From NCBI GenBank assembly GCA_944474755.1, contig OX104113.1:51351644-51415643 (forward strand): a stretch of 64,000 bases of DNA, in the 5' to 3' direction. This DNA is from Limnoperna fortunei (taxonomy: Eukaryota > Mollusca > Bivalvia > Mytilida > Modiolidae). A model generated the notes under the pieces. That model had not been told where the DNA came from, made no database searches, and was given only the letters and a program-made list of their open reading frames with translations. Positions 12,136-24,901 of this stretch are shown piece by piece. The position numbers were made by a program, and so were the translations under genes. The stretch's first letter is position 1. Every line of letters begins with the position of its first letter.

Positions 12136-13903
12136 ACAAAGAACGAACTGAACGTCTGCTCTTGCAACTCTCAACTATTGAAATTTCCATTAAAGATAAA
12201 TATAATTCCTGGTTGGGTTTTTTTAATACGTGATTTGTAGTGATCAGTAGTATGACCGTTCAGACATCTTAAAATATTTTTATTATTTTTCATTGTAATT
12301 GGCTTTCCGTGATATTTCTTATCATGTTAGCCATCATGTTTTACCACTTAATAATGTTAGCAGGTTAATTTTGTACCACGTGACAAATTATCAAAACTCG
12401 TTTAGAATGCTACGACAATAGATCGTAATGTTGTAAACCTATACTTTCCATAAAATTCATTGCATTAAAATATTCCCGCCAGTTTCACTCGGTTGTCTTC
12501 CATGTCCTCGGACTTTTTCATTCAATATCAAACGTAAACAATAATCGCCGTTCGCAACAGTATAAGGCGAGGACTATGTTATGGTTTTGGATAATATTTA
12601 TGCACCGAATACAAAAGGAACAACTTTTACACAGTAAAAATTTTCAGAACATACTTCACATATCCAAAAATTACTCCATGACTAAAAATTTGTTTACAGA
12701 CGACATAGACTAAAAACTTGTCGACCTAGACTCAAAGCTGTCACACCTAAAAAAACGTTAAAAATGGAGAAAAAATATAAAGCAATCGGATATAAATGGA
12801 TATAAACCAAACACAAACATAAAAATTCTGAAAAATAACTAATTACTAAAAATTAACAAAAAAGGACAAATAACTATACCAGCAGAATATTTATTTTCAA
12901 AAATTAAGCTGCTTACCATCTGTTGGTATTTGTCACAGACAAATTGAAAACAATACTGGTTGAAACAGGAAACCAGTTAACAATAAACTTGATTGAAAAT
13001 TATATAAAAACAGCTAAAAAATAAATAAGACATTATTTGATTGTTTGTTGCAAAGCTTGCTACGTTCGGTTATTTCTTGAACTTATCGATGATAAATCTC
13101 CTAGACCGAATTAACTATTACACACTTCATACAAAATATAGATTTACATCAAAGTAACCGTGTAGCAGTTGTAGAGATGTAAACACATAAAAAGCAAAAA
13201 CACCTGCCACTTAATCATAGCACGTGACTCAAGGAGAATGATTGAACAGGTCAAAGGAACAGGTGAAAAAAGAGGTTATCTAAGGTTTAAATACAATTCA
13301 ATATTTATTACAAAAATATTTTTTAATAACAGATGCCTAGACGGATTAGTAAAGGAACGGATATTTATGTGCCCTTGTGGCGAAATGAAAGACAAAGGTA
13401 GCTAACATAATTCACGAGTGAAGCAAAAAGTTGGCGTAAACAAACAGCTCAAAATAGAGTCGTTGATCACAGATAGTTCTTAAATACATATAAACAATTG
13501 ATGTAGCATAGAAATTAGGTACATGCTCGATTGAAACTAGTAAAATGCTTAATATGTCTGTCACCTGAAGAAACGAAACAACTTACATTAAGATTTTACA
13601 CGAGAGACTGTTCCCCAATTTTAAACAATATCTGAATAGAGCAAGCTGTAAGTGGGTGACTTTACACACAAAGTACAATAACACGTCAATAAACAGACTA
13701 TTAACAGCAAGTCTTTCTACTCGGAAAGTGGAAAGCATTAAATATAGTGGGTTGGCAAGCTATTGCTTACAAAATTGGTAAACTGAAATACCTTACCACA
13801 AGGTAAGCAATATATGCCGATGAGTATTAAATTCAGGTTTAAAATTATTTTTTTGAATAAAACAACAAAATGAACTTCCACAAAATGTTACTCTAAAGGT
13901 ATA
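12136..13903. other. Non-coding 3' flank of gene 1
   Basis: AT-rich and rich in A-runs on this strand. It holds the 3' UTR of the gene ending at 13904, but I could not pick a polyadenylation signal with confidence. Confidence 0.45.
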
Positions 13904-16900
13904 TTATTTTGGGATAAATTTGACCATTTCATCGGAATTTGTCTCAAAATTGCACACGACACCGGAGTCACATGACTTCTGCGTATCTAGTCCTACTTTG
14001 TTTTCAATTTCCTTGTTGTCCGTTAATGTATCTGATCCAGCACCATTTGTGCTAGACATAAAGATTCCAGTGACAGGGATAACGTTATCCTGAAAAAAAA
14101 ATTCAATTGAATTATGTGTTACATAAACAAATAAAATAAAGTCTACTTAATCCAACGGAACAAGAAATACCGTGCAATACCCAGATTTTATTGTCTATTT
14201 TGCATTGTATATAGAGGCTTGTTAATTTGGAGTAGTGAGTTCTCTGTTTACACTTCTAAAGGACAAAATGCATGTAAGTGAGTATTTATTTATTTCAATA
14301 TGTTCTTGCCTATATGTCATTAAACAGGACATACTATTCATTTGGAGTGGAAAGGCATCAAGCGAAAAGCCAAGACAAAGAACTATAGATCAAATGTAGG
14401 ATTCTAGACCATGAACGTCAGTTTCGAAACATCCTCGAGCAAATTTTAAAAAAACACAGCCAAATCACGTTTTTGGATGTTGACTTTCGAACGATTTTAA
14501 AGGCTGATCCTGACTTCATATCGTCGACCGAGAATTCGAAGGGAACACTACACAATACGCATCATATTAATAAAAAGATGTCATAAATACGGCTATGCGT
14601 TACCATGCACTTTTGCTCTTCACTATCTAAACAGAATGTTGAACAAGTGCAATTTTAAGTACAAAACTAATGACATAATACTAGCACTCGAAAAACCCGA
14701 CTTGGCATGTCGACAAACAGCTCTTCTGTGATATAACTAAAATAAGCATTTGCTTTACCAGTCGGTCCTTAAAAAAATCCCACAACAGGGGCGTAAAAAT
14801 ATATAGTTTAATGTGTAAGCCCTTATCAGCAAGGGGTCTGGGGATCTTAAAGCAGGTCCGGGGCAAAATGTGAAAATTATATGTAGTCCGGGCTTTCGTG
14901 CTACTATTATTGTTACGCCACTGCACAAAAACTAATAAAATGTAACTTGAATGCCTTCAACCCCTCACGGGGTATAACTGTGCTTTAAATAAATATAATA
15001 TAATATAAACCTAATCACGTCCTGTTAACACTGAAATAAAACTAAATATTTTATTTTAGCAACATCAGGTCTGTATTATTTATGTTATATACTTCCAGCA
15101 AAAAGAGCAAAAAGCTCACACTAAATTAGTTTGCCTCCGAAACATAAACTTTCACAATTGCATATATCAACTACTACGGAAGCGTATTAGGGCTACATTT
15201 AATTTAGGTAGAAAAACTGGCAATCATTGTCAATTAAGATTGGAGTCGAGCGCACAAGAACAATTAAGGATTGCCAGTTTTCCTACCGCAGGTCTGGGGT
15301 TTTCTCCGGGAACTCCGACTTCCTCCCCAATAAAAACTGGACGCCAAGATATAGTTGAAAAATTGCTGAAAGTGGCGTTAAACACCAGGCAAACAAACTA
15401 TCAAACAAATTTCATTTGTATTCACGGTTATAGGCATACAAGTTTGCGACATGTATAACTTTAGCGTCATTCAATTTGGGTTACAATATGGAAAGAAATT
15501 GGTCAGCTCTGATCTCTTATAATTTTTCGGAGTGGTATGACAAGTTTTATTGCGGAGGGTGTGGTATTCAAATAACACAAAGCGGACATGCCCATTAATG
15601 GATTCCGGTGGGGCTTGGAGGCTTGCGCCAAACTAAAATTTGCCAACTGTAACTTTAAAACAAGTTGCTTTAGTTTGCGAATTTCATAAATTAAGTTGAG
15701 TAATCTTTGTAACTGAATTTACATGGACGACAAAGCCCAACTGATTCTCTCATCTAAAGCTGTCCCGAATCAATGCACTCTATACATAAGCATAAATCCT
15801 GGACTCGTCGTTGATATCCATAGCACACCATGATATGTAGTTTAACTAACACAACCCATACATTGTAGTTATGCATTAAAAAGGGTTTCTACACAATACC
15901 TGATCTTCCCGAGTCGTTATTCGCCATGTTCCACGTTTTTGTCGATACAGATACAAACTATCAAAATAAAATAAAATAGAGACATTAAATTTGTGTATAT
16001 CGAAGTACTGATCATTGAATACAAATACATAATTCAATATTTTAAGGTAAAACACTTATAAAAGAGAAAGATGTCTGACATATTTAGAAATTATTGCAAA
16101 AGTTTACAATATGTACATCCGTTGTTTATTCGTTTGAAACGAATAAACAGGCCCTATACAATATCCTCAACAAAAACGGATGTCCTATTTAAAAAAATAA
16201 TTGTATAAGTTAACCGACATGAGTCAAATACAGTTGTTATGGTTACAAAGTATGAGTAGATCGATATATTTATAATAAACATTGATTTTATATATAATAA
16301 AGTACAGTAAGTATATAGTTATGATTCGTTGTATCAAAAACGCAGCTGCGTACACATCATGGTCGCAAAAGAGTCAATTAAATTGTTGCTTCCAGAAACC
16401 AGTTTTCCTAACCGGAGTTTAAGTGCCAGGAAACGGCCACAATGCAGGATTTAGCGTTATTTATGTCAGAGCTTCGGGGGCATTAAGCGCCCTCGGTCCT
16501 CTGTCGTCAAACGAGCTCTTACAATGTAGGAATGGTCGCTTCATGAGTCCTTTTAATCGATTAAAAAATATTTTGCGTACACTTAATTTTGGGCTAGCTA
16601 CACCATTGTTAGCTTATTTAAGCTATACATTTCAGACAACAAATGATTGCAGCTAGACATTTGACTTACTCAATGGTAGCTGAAGACATGTTAGATTTGA
16701 CTTGGTTGCAAATAGCCCATTTTAAACTTACCCAATTGTAGCGACTATAGACATGTTTGCCACACATCAATTTTTGTACCTATACATGTTATACTTACCG
16801 AGTTGTTCCTGTCAGATATGTTAGAATTACCTCAATGGTTTCAGCTTACTCATGGTTGCAGCTAGACATTGTTAGAGTTACTCAATGGCTTCAGCTAGAC

Positions 16901-19900
16901 ATGTATAGACATCATGTAAGACTTACCAACTGTTGTGGCTGCACTTAATAGACTTACCAACTGTTGTGGCTGCACATGTTAGACTTACCAATTGTTGTGG
17001 CCACACATATAAGACTTACCAACTGTTGTGGCTGCACATGTTAGAATTACCAATTGTTGTGGCTGCACATGTTAGACTTACCAATTGTTGTGGCCACACG
17101 TTAGACTTACCAACTGTTGTGGCCACACATGTTAGACTTACCAACTGTTGTGGCTGCACATATTAGACTTACCAACTGTTGTGGTTGCACATGTTAGACT
17201 TACCAATTGTTGTGATAACACATATTAGACTTACCAACTGTTGTGGCCACACATATTAGACTTACCAAGTTTTGTGGCCACACATATTAGTCTTACCAAT
17301 TGTTGTGGCCACACATATTAGACTTACCAACTGTTGTGGCTGCAAATATTAGACTTACCAACTGTACTGTTGTGGCTTCACATGTAAGACTTACCAACTG
17401 TTGGGGCTGCAAATATTATAATTACCAACATGTTAAGACTTACCAATTGTTGTGACCGCACATGTTAGACTTACCAACTTTGTGGCTGCACATGTTAGAC
17501 GTACCAATTGTTGTACCCACACATATAAGACTTACCAACTGTTGTGGCTGCACATGTTAGACTTACCAATTGTTTTGGCTGCATATGTTAGACTTATCAA
17601 TTGTTGTGGCCACACGTTAGACTTACCAACTGTTGTGGCCACACATGTTAGACTTGCCAACTGTTGTAGCTGCACATGTTAGACTTACCAACTCTTGTGG
17701 TTGCACATGTTAGACTTACCAACTGTTGTGATAACACATATTAGACTTACCAACTGTTGTGGCCACACATATTAGACTTACCAAGTTTTGTGGCCACACA
17801 TATTACTCTTACCAATTGTTGTGGCCACACATATTAAACTTACCAACTGTTGTGGCTGCAAATATTAGACTTACCAACTGTACTGTTGTGGCTACACATG
17901 TAAGACTTACCAACTGTTGGGGCTGCAAATATTATAATTACCAACTGTTGTGACTACACATGTTAAGACTTACCAATTGTTGTGACCACACATGTTAGAC
18001 TTACCAACTGTTGTGGCCACACATATTAGACCAACTGTTGTGGCTACACATATTAGACTTACCCAATAGTTGCAGCTATAATACCGATAATTCCTAAGAC
18101 GAAAACGGTAATGATAATGTTTTTTGTACCAGTTTCATCATCGGTAGGCCTCGGATAGTATTGTATGGTTGTTGTTAATATATGTACATGTATTTCTTTG
18201 TTTGTTGACGACTTTATTGTTGACGGTGTCAAAGTAATCAAACCAGGACTTGTTGAAGTTGTTGAAGGTGAAACCCCGCTCGTATTTCGTGTTGATGTCG
18301 ATGATTGGGTAGTGGATTTATGCCTTGGCTCATTAAAGTGCGTAGTTGTTGATGGTATTGTAGGGAATGTAATTCTTGGGCAAAGGTTCTTTAGTTCCGC
18401 ATGGCATTTATCCGTGAACACACGGAAAGATCCCGTACCGTTTGCAAGCATTTCACAGGGTATATCACCAAAGCATTTTTTATAAATATCCAATGTTGTG
18501 TTACATTCACACTTGATGTTTTCGAAAAGTACACTTTTTAGATATAACGGCGGACATAACAGGGAACTTAATTTGTCTGGTGTTGCAACCGTAATATTAA
18601 TATTATTGGAGTAAAATGGCTCAGCTGGTAACAAAATCTGAAACGAAAATAATCGAACTGTTTACTGTAAAACATATTTTGGCAACTTGTAAAGAAAATT
18701 ATATTTAAAAAAAAACACACACACAAAGGGAGGTAATAAAAAATTGAATGTTAAGGACGGAAATTGGCACTAAACATTGCAATTACGTATTATGCTCTTT
18801 TCGTTTACATTTTGTAAGTGGACATGGGTGGAGAAATAAATAGTTTTAAAGACTTGCGGAATAAATCGACAGCGAAGACAAAGAATGAAGAAACTGCTAA
18901 TCTGCCATAACAATAGAATATTTCACCAACAAGGAAAATAAAATCGTTTAACGCCTTTGAATTATATTGTAATGGGTGAGATGGAGGTTGTTTAAACTTA
19001 TTCACTCCTTGTTAAGTTTAGGACAAAATGTCCACGTCTGTTAACCATAACCAGATGAACCTGTTAAGCAAAAATCGTTGCAAGGATGGTTTAATGATTA
19101 AAGACTATTCGTATGTTTTGTAAAATAATTCAGAATACAGTTTCAATTCAGTTTCGCACCTAGCAATAACAGAACTTACTATTTTAGACATAAACTTAAT
19201 TCTGATGAAAACTAATTTCAGTCCTCTTCCCGAACAAGAGAATCTCCCCCTCTAGTTTATAAAATTTTACCCGAAATTGGCTGTGTGTAATACAATATGA
19301 GTCAATCATATTTATTTTTGATTAATAATACTATTGATCAGATGATCTTTCAAATAAAAACGTAAGTATTGTACAAAACTGAGTAAAGCTTACTATAATA
19401 GATCTGGTATCTTAGAGTTATTTTCGCTTCCCAAGCAAGAAATATAGCCTTTCTTTACCGATAATAATAATTATTATAATCATTTCCCCTTCCCAAACAA
19501 GAAATACAGCCTTTCTTTCACGATAATAATAACATGATAAATATCTTTATTTTTTACGGTTGTGTATACAACACACCCACTACAAATTTCTAACAAGTTC
19601 TTCAATTAATATAACAGCAATGATTAACGTCAATGAGCCTACTCTTTTTCGAAATCTACAAAAGGGGTCTTTATCGTGCAAGGAGCGTGGCACTCTCCAA
19701 ACACATTACCCACTACGGTCCGCGGTCAGGCTTTCCGTATTATGACCTGACAACCCCCCAACGAGAGGGTCTCCCCTATCCGCCACCCGGGGACGCGCTG
19801 GGCTGCTCTGTGGGTCGAGCACTGGGAACCCTCCCAGTATGGTCCCAGTATACACTGAACTAAAGTAATCTTTAATGACTATTATTTAGCGATAAGAGAT

Positions 19901-20381
19901 TGTTATTTTCTTTAATCACTAACTGCAATATTCACCAATTGCCATCGAGGAAAGTTACTATTCATGGTTTGATGTTTGTTTGATTGGTGTTTGACGCCAC
20001 TTTCAGCAATTTTTCAGCTTTATCATGGCGTCCAGTTTTTATTTGGGCGGGGGGGGGGGGGGGGGAAGCCGGAATACTCGGAGAAAACCCATAACCCTCG
20101 GCAGGAAAACTGGCAATCCTTGTCAATTATAAGATTGGAATCGAGTGCGCCCTGCCCGCACTCGGCCACCGAGGCCCCTATAATGGCCTATTCATGGTTT
20201 GATGAAAAGAGCATTTGTATGTAACCGAACAGTTTATCCGATAAATATTTTTTGAACCCGCCATTTTTATAGATCTTACCTCCGAACAGAATGTGCTGTT
20301 ACATATATCCGAAAGTACAATCTTACTTAAAAGTTGGAAATATATCGAACAACACACAAAATAACGTGTTAATCCATCCAT
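13904..20381 (-). CDS. Gene 1: type I single-pass membrane glycoprotein, receptor-like, 4 exons, 306 aa
   Basis: Joined minus-strand exons 20280-20381, 18063-18637, 15900-15957 and 13904-14089 give 921 nt. All introns are GT-AG (GTAAGA, GTAAGT, GTATTG donors) with phases 0, 2, 0. Exon 1 (residues 1-34) is a signal peptide, with cleavage guessed near residue 24. Exon 2 is the ectodomain with Cys 27, 32, 62, 77, 79, 89, 95, 112 and 120, sequons at N28, N48, N80, N100 and N152, then a Ser/Thr-rich mucin-like stalk at about 125-195. The membrane helix (IIITVFVLGIIGIIAATIG, about 207-230) is completed by exon 3, which adds the basic stop-transfer YRQKRGTWR. Exon 4 gives a 61-residue tail (DNVIPVTGIF to KFIPK) with no kinase, death or TIR domain. 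Seen directly: frame, splice sites and topology. Inferred: a cell-surface receptor or adhesion protein paralogous to gene 2. Family unknown; a distant TNF-receptor-like module is possible (CPP start). Confidence 0.75.
15208..15410 (+). mobile_element. SINE copy with inverted 5' junction, in intron 3 of gene 1
   Basis: The right part is a plus-oriented SINE 3' half (GGATTGCCAGTTTTCCTACC, AATAAAAACTGGACGCC, GCTGAAAGTGGCGTTAAACA, then a CAAACAAA tail). The left part (15208-15255) is the same body segment in the opposite direction (GAAAAACTGGCAATCATTGT). The two meet head to head, which suggests template switching or two overlapping insertions. Confidence 0.8.
16655..18056 (-). repeat. 31-bp minisatellite (about 40 copies) that reiterates a splice-donor junction
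   Basis: Tandem 31-bp units, regular from about 16915 to 18056 and degenerate from 16655 to 16915. On the plus strand the unit contains TTAGACTTACCAACTGTTGT followed by GGCCACACATA or GGCTGCACATG. Read on the minus strand, which is the strand of gene 1, each unit reads GTTGGTAAGTCTAATATGTG. The real end of exon 2 reads ATTGGGTAAGTCTAATATGTG, so the array looks like a reiteration of the exon-intron boundary itself, starting directly at the true donor (18062-18057). Most units keep an intact GGTAAGT. Confidence 0.93.
19630..19862 (+). repeat. Interspersed repeat, unclassified, copy 1 of 3
   Basis: GC-richer segment with GCGGTCAGGCTTTCCGTATT, ATGACCTGACAACCCC, GACGCGCTGGGC and CGAGCACTGGGAACCCTC. 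The same words in the same order recur at 27600-27745, and the first half recurs at 33513-33656. It is clearly a dispersed repeat. I see no terminal repeats or coding, so its class is unknown. Confidence 0.75.
19977..20182 (-). mobile_element. tRNA-derived SINE with poly-G expansion
   Basis: Reverse-oriented copy: tail CACTTTCAGCAATTTTTCAG, TATCATGGCGTCCAG, then a 17-nt G run (20048-20064) where other copies have GGGGGAGGAAG. The body is AACTGGCAATCCTTGTCAAT, and the head remnant is CACTCGGCCACCGAGGCCCC. It lies about 100 bp inside intron 1 from the first exon of gene 1. Confidence 0.88.
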
Positions 20382-21835
20382 TACTTCAACAGAACGTATG
20401 TATCATTTCCTCGTGTGAAATGTAAACATATCCGTTTTCTAATTATAATCATTTTTGTATCAATCTCCTTGTTTTAAGTGTGTCGAGTGTTTAGTTACAA
20501 TAAAAAAATGTATGACATGTATGGAGTATGTATCGATTCGTGTGTACCTTTCCAAATGAATATAGAAAGTACCGTCTGCGATATGTTACCGACAGTTAGT
20601 TTTTTTTTTTTTTTTTGCTGTAGTTTAGAAAAAAGGATATTAAAATACTTCAGTTAAAGTATGTAATTATCGGATTATGTAAGCTCGAATTCTATGCCAA
20701 TAATTTGTTGAAAATACGACAGATTAAAAACTATATACGTATATGCATTGATCCCCGGGCAAAGAGCTATTTTCACTGTGCTATTTTTAGAATTATAATA
20801 ATTTGTAACTGTTGCAGCATCTACCTTGTGATGATATAATGGTGTTCATACATTAGGGAGGTATCATAACTTGTTTAAAAAGTGCTTTTCGATGCAGTAA
20901 CTGCCGATATGAACACTCTCCGGTGATAAATAATACATGTATATAAATGTTTAACAACATGATCACTCGGCCCAACAAATCTTCGAGGCAGAGGCCCAAA
21001 TAAGTGAATTAAATTGAATAAAAACGAGACAAATTTATGTTGTTATAACATAACATATCTTTTTTATTTCCAAATCAGAGCCCACTGGGAGCAATGAGAG
21101 TTGTACAAATAACGAGGAAAAGAACATAATTGATAGATACACATAATTATACATAAAACAACATGATGAGACAATTTACTGGATTATTATGTTCATTAAT
21201 AGCTATGATGCCCCAATTTCCTCATTCACTATGATTAATATTTGTTTGTCACTGAATTTTATCATCTCTGTTTTTTATGTACTGTACTAATCATACATGT
21301 TGTGCTGTATTTGCCCCTCAAGGGCCCATAATTGGCCAATAAACTTGTATTCTTGTACTCTTGTTTTAGTTTCTTTCATGTAACCTATCCGCAGACATAT
21401 AAATATCGATGTGTTAATATGCCATATTGTGAACTGAAAAGGGAGTATCAGCTTCACAGCAGCATTTGTTATCAAGAACTGTTCCTCGATTAATACAAAA
21501 GTTCACATGCACATATGTTGATACGTGAACCAGTTGGTCTGATTTATTTAATTCAATTTATCCGCAATTCTAGCTACAAAACAACAACTCAAGTCCGTTG
21601 CTTTTAGTTGTAGTTCCTTATAAAAAAGTATATCTTTGTAATCTTCTCTATCCTTTACTTTTTAATTTTGTGGTAATTTGTAGACTTATTGACAAAAATA
21701 TCTTTAAAAAAATTAAACAGTATCATCACAGGTTGTAAAACATAAAGGATTAGGTTCAAAGAAAAAGGACACATCCGGTTTACAGAGTCTCTCTAATTTC
21801 ATCACTCAGCAGACGTTGGCTAATTTTCATACTTT
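20382..21835. other. Intergenic, upstream of gene 1
   Basis: Holds the promoter and 5' UTR of gene 1 by position. A T-run occurs at 20600-20616. No element is recognised otherwise. Confidence 0.45.
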
Positions 21836-22310
21836 GGATTAGAGGTAACGGTACCAGCAGAGGTAGGCCGATTGCCATACGTTAGGATGAGGTTTAACTG
21901 TATCAGCAGAGGTAGGCCGATTGTCATACGTTAGAATGAGGGGTAACGGTATCAGCAGAGGTTGGCCGATCGTCATACGTTAGGAAGAGGGGTAACGGTA
22001 TCAGCAGAGGTTGGCCGATTGTCATAAGTTAGTATGAGGGGTAACGGTATCAGCAGAGGTTGGCCGATTGTCATACTGTAGGATGAGGGGTAACGGTATC
22101 AGCGGAGGTTGGCCAATTGTAATACGTTAGGATGATGGGTAACGGTATCAGCAGAGGTTGGCCGATTGTCATACTGTAGGATGAGGGGTAACGGTATCAG
22201 CAGAGGTTGGCCGATTGTCATACGTTAGGATGAGGGGTAACAGTATCTGCAGAGGTTTTGACCGATTGTCATATCTTAGAATGTGGGGAAACGGTATCAG
22301 CAATGGCTGG
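21836..22310. repeat. About 47-bp minisatellite, about 10 copies
   Basis: Tandem units carrying GGTAACGGTATCAGCAGAGG followed by TTGGCCGATTGTCATACGTTAGGATGAG. Inner copies are nearly identical and the ends decay (AATGGCTGGCCGTTTGATC at the right). Confidence 0.9.
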
Positions 22311-22689
22311 CCGTTTGATCTGCAACACTTGTATGAATTTTGGTGATTTTTACCTATCGCTTTAACTCTGTTCTCAAAAATATGTATGGAGGAATAATGC
22401 CAGTTTATTCTTTGTAGTACAAAACTGAAAAGGTTCTCAACTCCTACTAAAAAAATCTTCGTTTCAGTGTCGGATGGACCTTTTTTATCCGATTCATTTT
22501 TGTATTTGTAGGAAAAAATCTTTTCAACAATCCACGTGTCTGCTGTTTAATACAATAAACGAAGATTTGTTGGGTTTTATTCATTTAATAAATCATGCAG
22601 TTTCTGACTTATGTGCGGTCGCTATCGGGATTTCTCAATCCTCAACAAGTGCCAAAGTGCTACAAAATACGTCCGTCAAAAATTTGCCA

Positions 22690-22930
22690 TTTTTATAAAT
22701 AAAGGGAAATAACTCTAAAGTGGCTAAAACAATTTGGTTGGTTGATGCCCATCAACATTTTCCTCAAGTTTCATGAAGATCGGAAAGCTGTTTGAGTTAG
22801 AGAGCAGACATCGCTGTGGACGCCGCCCGCCCTCCATGGGTGTTGCCATAATACCACCCGCCTTCGACGGGCGTATACAAATGTATATTCACCTCTCCCA
22901 GCGGCTCGGTAAATATTACATTTTCTCTGG
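22690..22930. repeat. Degenerate interspersed repeat
   Basis: Contains AAAGGGAAATAACTCTAAAG, TCATGAAGATCGGAAAGCTG, and a GC-rich ACGCCGCCCGCCCTCC / GACGGGCGTATAC section. This combination is familiar from dispersed elements in mollusc genomes. No coding sequence. Ends are approximate. Confidence 0.5.
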
Positions 22931-24199
22931 TTGAGAAATCACGATAGTGACCTATATCAAAAATCAGTAATTGTATAAAATATTGTAATACACGATAACA
23001 AGTCAAGAAGACACTTTGTATTTTCAATAAAAATATCAATGGTTTTGACTTCTAGCTTGATTTTATTCTACTTTGAATGTAACACGGCATATTCTAACTG
23101 AAGAAATCACTCCAGTATCTTATTTCATAATCACCTTAGAGATACTAATTAACCTATTAGCCTCGTTTATTGTTAAATCCCATTCTTAAAAACTAAAAAA
23201 AATCTGCATTTAATTACGACACATCCGCTCCGTTTCAAACTCTAACTAATACTCGGACTCCGTACACGCGTTCCTGATTAAGCAATGCTCTTTATATAGA
23301 ACCAACCAATGTCGGAGGCGTACCTATGCAGAGGCACGGAAGCCGGTGCTTCTACGTCGTTTTCATACACACACAAAAGACAGGCGGTCAAGATAAAATA
23401 AAAGTACCCACACAATAATTGTTTTTGTTCGAAAAAAAGTTCTTTTCTAGACATTACGTTTCCTTGTCTATGCGATTAAACTACGCAGGGTCAATCGATC
23501 TTTCTTAAATGTATTCTACACCTTTAAATATGCCATTATTGCGGAGCTTTCCGGTCTTCTATCAGAGTTTCCACATGACCCAATGGGGGCCTTAGGCGTC
23601 CATCATACCACTCACCCTTCTTTTTGTGCATCCACTTCATTTCCACAGTACCTACGCCCCTAAATGTAGAACAAGTGCTAGCTGTTATCCCTGTACCGAT
23701 GTAATGCAATTGATACACGAGAAGTAATACAATGACGATACGAGTAGTAATAAAATGGCGAAACGAGAAACACGACATAACAATCAATTATGATAACTTT
23801 AATTAACTGAACTGTTAACATAACAAAGTACATGCATGTTATCAATATGTAAAATAGCACATGGTCCTTGCTGATTATAAGGTAATACACATAGACATAT
23901 GACATTAACTCAGCGGATTTCATTGATCGTTTCTATTGATCGTTTTATAGTTTTCAGTATGCAGTGGAGGGCACATAGGGGTTAGAGAAGGCGACAGCCC
24001 CGGCCACATACATTTGCATTTCAGTGATTATCCAACTAGATATTTTAAAGTCTCGTATAGGTTCTCACAATTTCTCATTACGTTATCCGTTACTTATTTC
24101 TTAGGGGAGGGAGTCTCGTTGGTGAAGTTGTTACGCCAGTAAGTCATTAAATATTGATCACCGGTAAGTCAATATGAGTTTCAGCCTTCCTGCAGACAT
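22931..24199. other. Non-coding stretch
   Basis: No convincing gene. Short minus-strand ORFs (about 23536-23923) have no splice or protein signature. GTAAGTC words at 24139 and 24164 on the plus strand are a local repeat. Confidence 0.45.
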
Positions 24200-24330
24200 C
24201 AACGTTAATTGGCAAGGATTGTCAGTTTTCCTAGGCCTGTCACAGGTCGTGAATTTTGACCAAGGATTTTTCTTATTCCCCAATAAAAACTGGACTCATG
24301 CAACAAACAAACAAACAAACAAAATAACAA
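24200..24330 (+). mobile_element. Truncated SINE
   Basis: Plus-oriented 3' half: TTGGCAAGGATTGTCAGTTT, CCCCAATAAAAACTGGACTC, then a (CAAA)n tail at 24301-24322. Confidence 0.8.
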
Positions 24331-24419
24331 ACAATAATTCTTGGTACCATAATTAACGAGTCGAAACCGGGCATTACCAAATTCTAAACGCCACAGTTAG
24401 CACGTGTAATCACTGGAAT

Positions 24420-24640
24420 TTGTTTGTTTGAATGATGTTAAATTCCACTTTCAGCAATTTTCAGCTATATCATGGCATCCAGTTTATATTAGTTTTTATT
24501 GGGGGCGGAAGGCGGCGTACTCAAACAAAACCCCCGACCTACGGTAGGAAAACTGTCAATCCGTGTCATTTCAAATTAGAGTCGAGTACACCCTATCGCA
24601 GTCAGACTCGAACCTGCATGTTATCACTGGATCTCTAAAC
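24420..24640 (-). mobile_element. tRNA-derived SINE
   Basis: Reverse-oriented: TTTGTTTGAATGATGTTAAA, CACTTTCAGCAATTTTCAGC, TATCATGGCATCCAG, then AAACCCCCGACCTACGGTAG and AAACTGTCAATCC, and a head remnant near 24600-24640. It sits opposite the preceding plus-oriented SINE, so the pair forms an inverted repeat. Confidence 0.82.
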
Positions 24641-24901
24641 CTGATTTCATTGTATTATTGCAACTTCAATTATTGTTGTTATATTATAATCATTCTTTTT
24701 TGTGATTCCAAATTATCTTTTTAGATTAAAACTAACATATTGTCTCCATCATTACACACTCTGGCTTGATGTGATAAAAAATCCCGCCAATATATAATGC
24801 TTCCTAGCTTGAAGTCTCCATGTTTCTCCACTTACATATTTTTCGAGAAAGAATTTCTGTTTCATTTTGATTTTCAGCTTTTGTAACCAACAGTTACTGC
24901 C

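Larger units (their letters stand above)
18638..20279 (-). other. Intron 1 of gene 1
   Basis: GTAAGA donor at 20279-20274 and a TTTCAG acceptor ending at 18638. It contains an interspersed repeat (19630-19862) and a SINE (19977-20182). The rest is AT-rich with nothing recognised. Confidence 0.65.

Noticed and set aside
16757..17953. CRISPR-like array or coding repeats
   Set aside because: Direct 31-bp repeats have no unique spacers, and the unit length is not a multiple of three. It is a minisatellite.
18165..18485. Plus-strand ORF of 106 codons
   Set aside because: Antisense shadow of exon 2 of gene 1.
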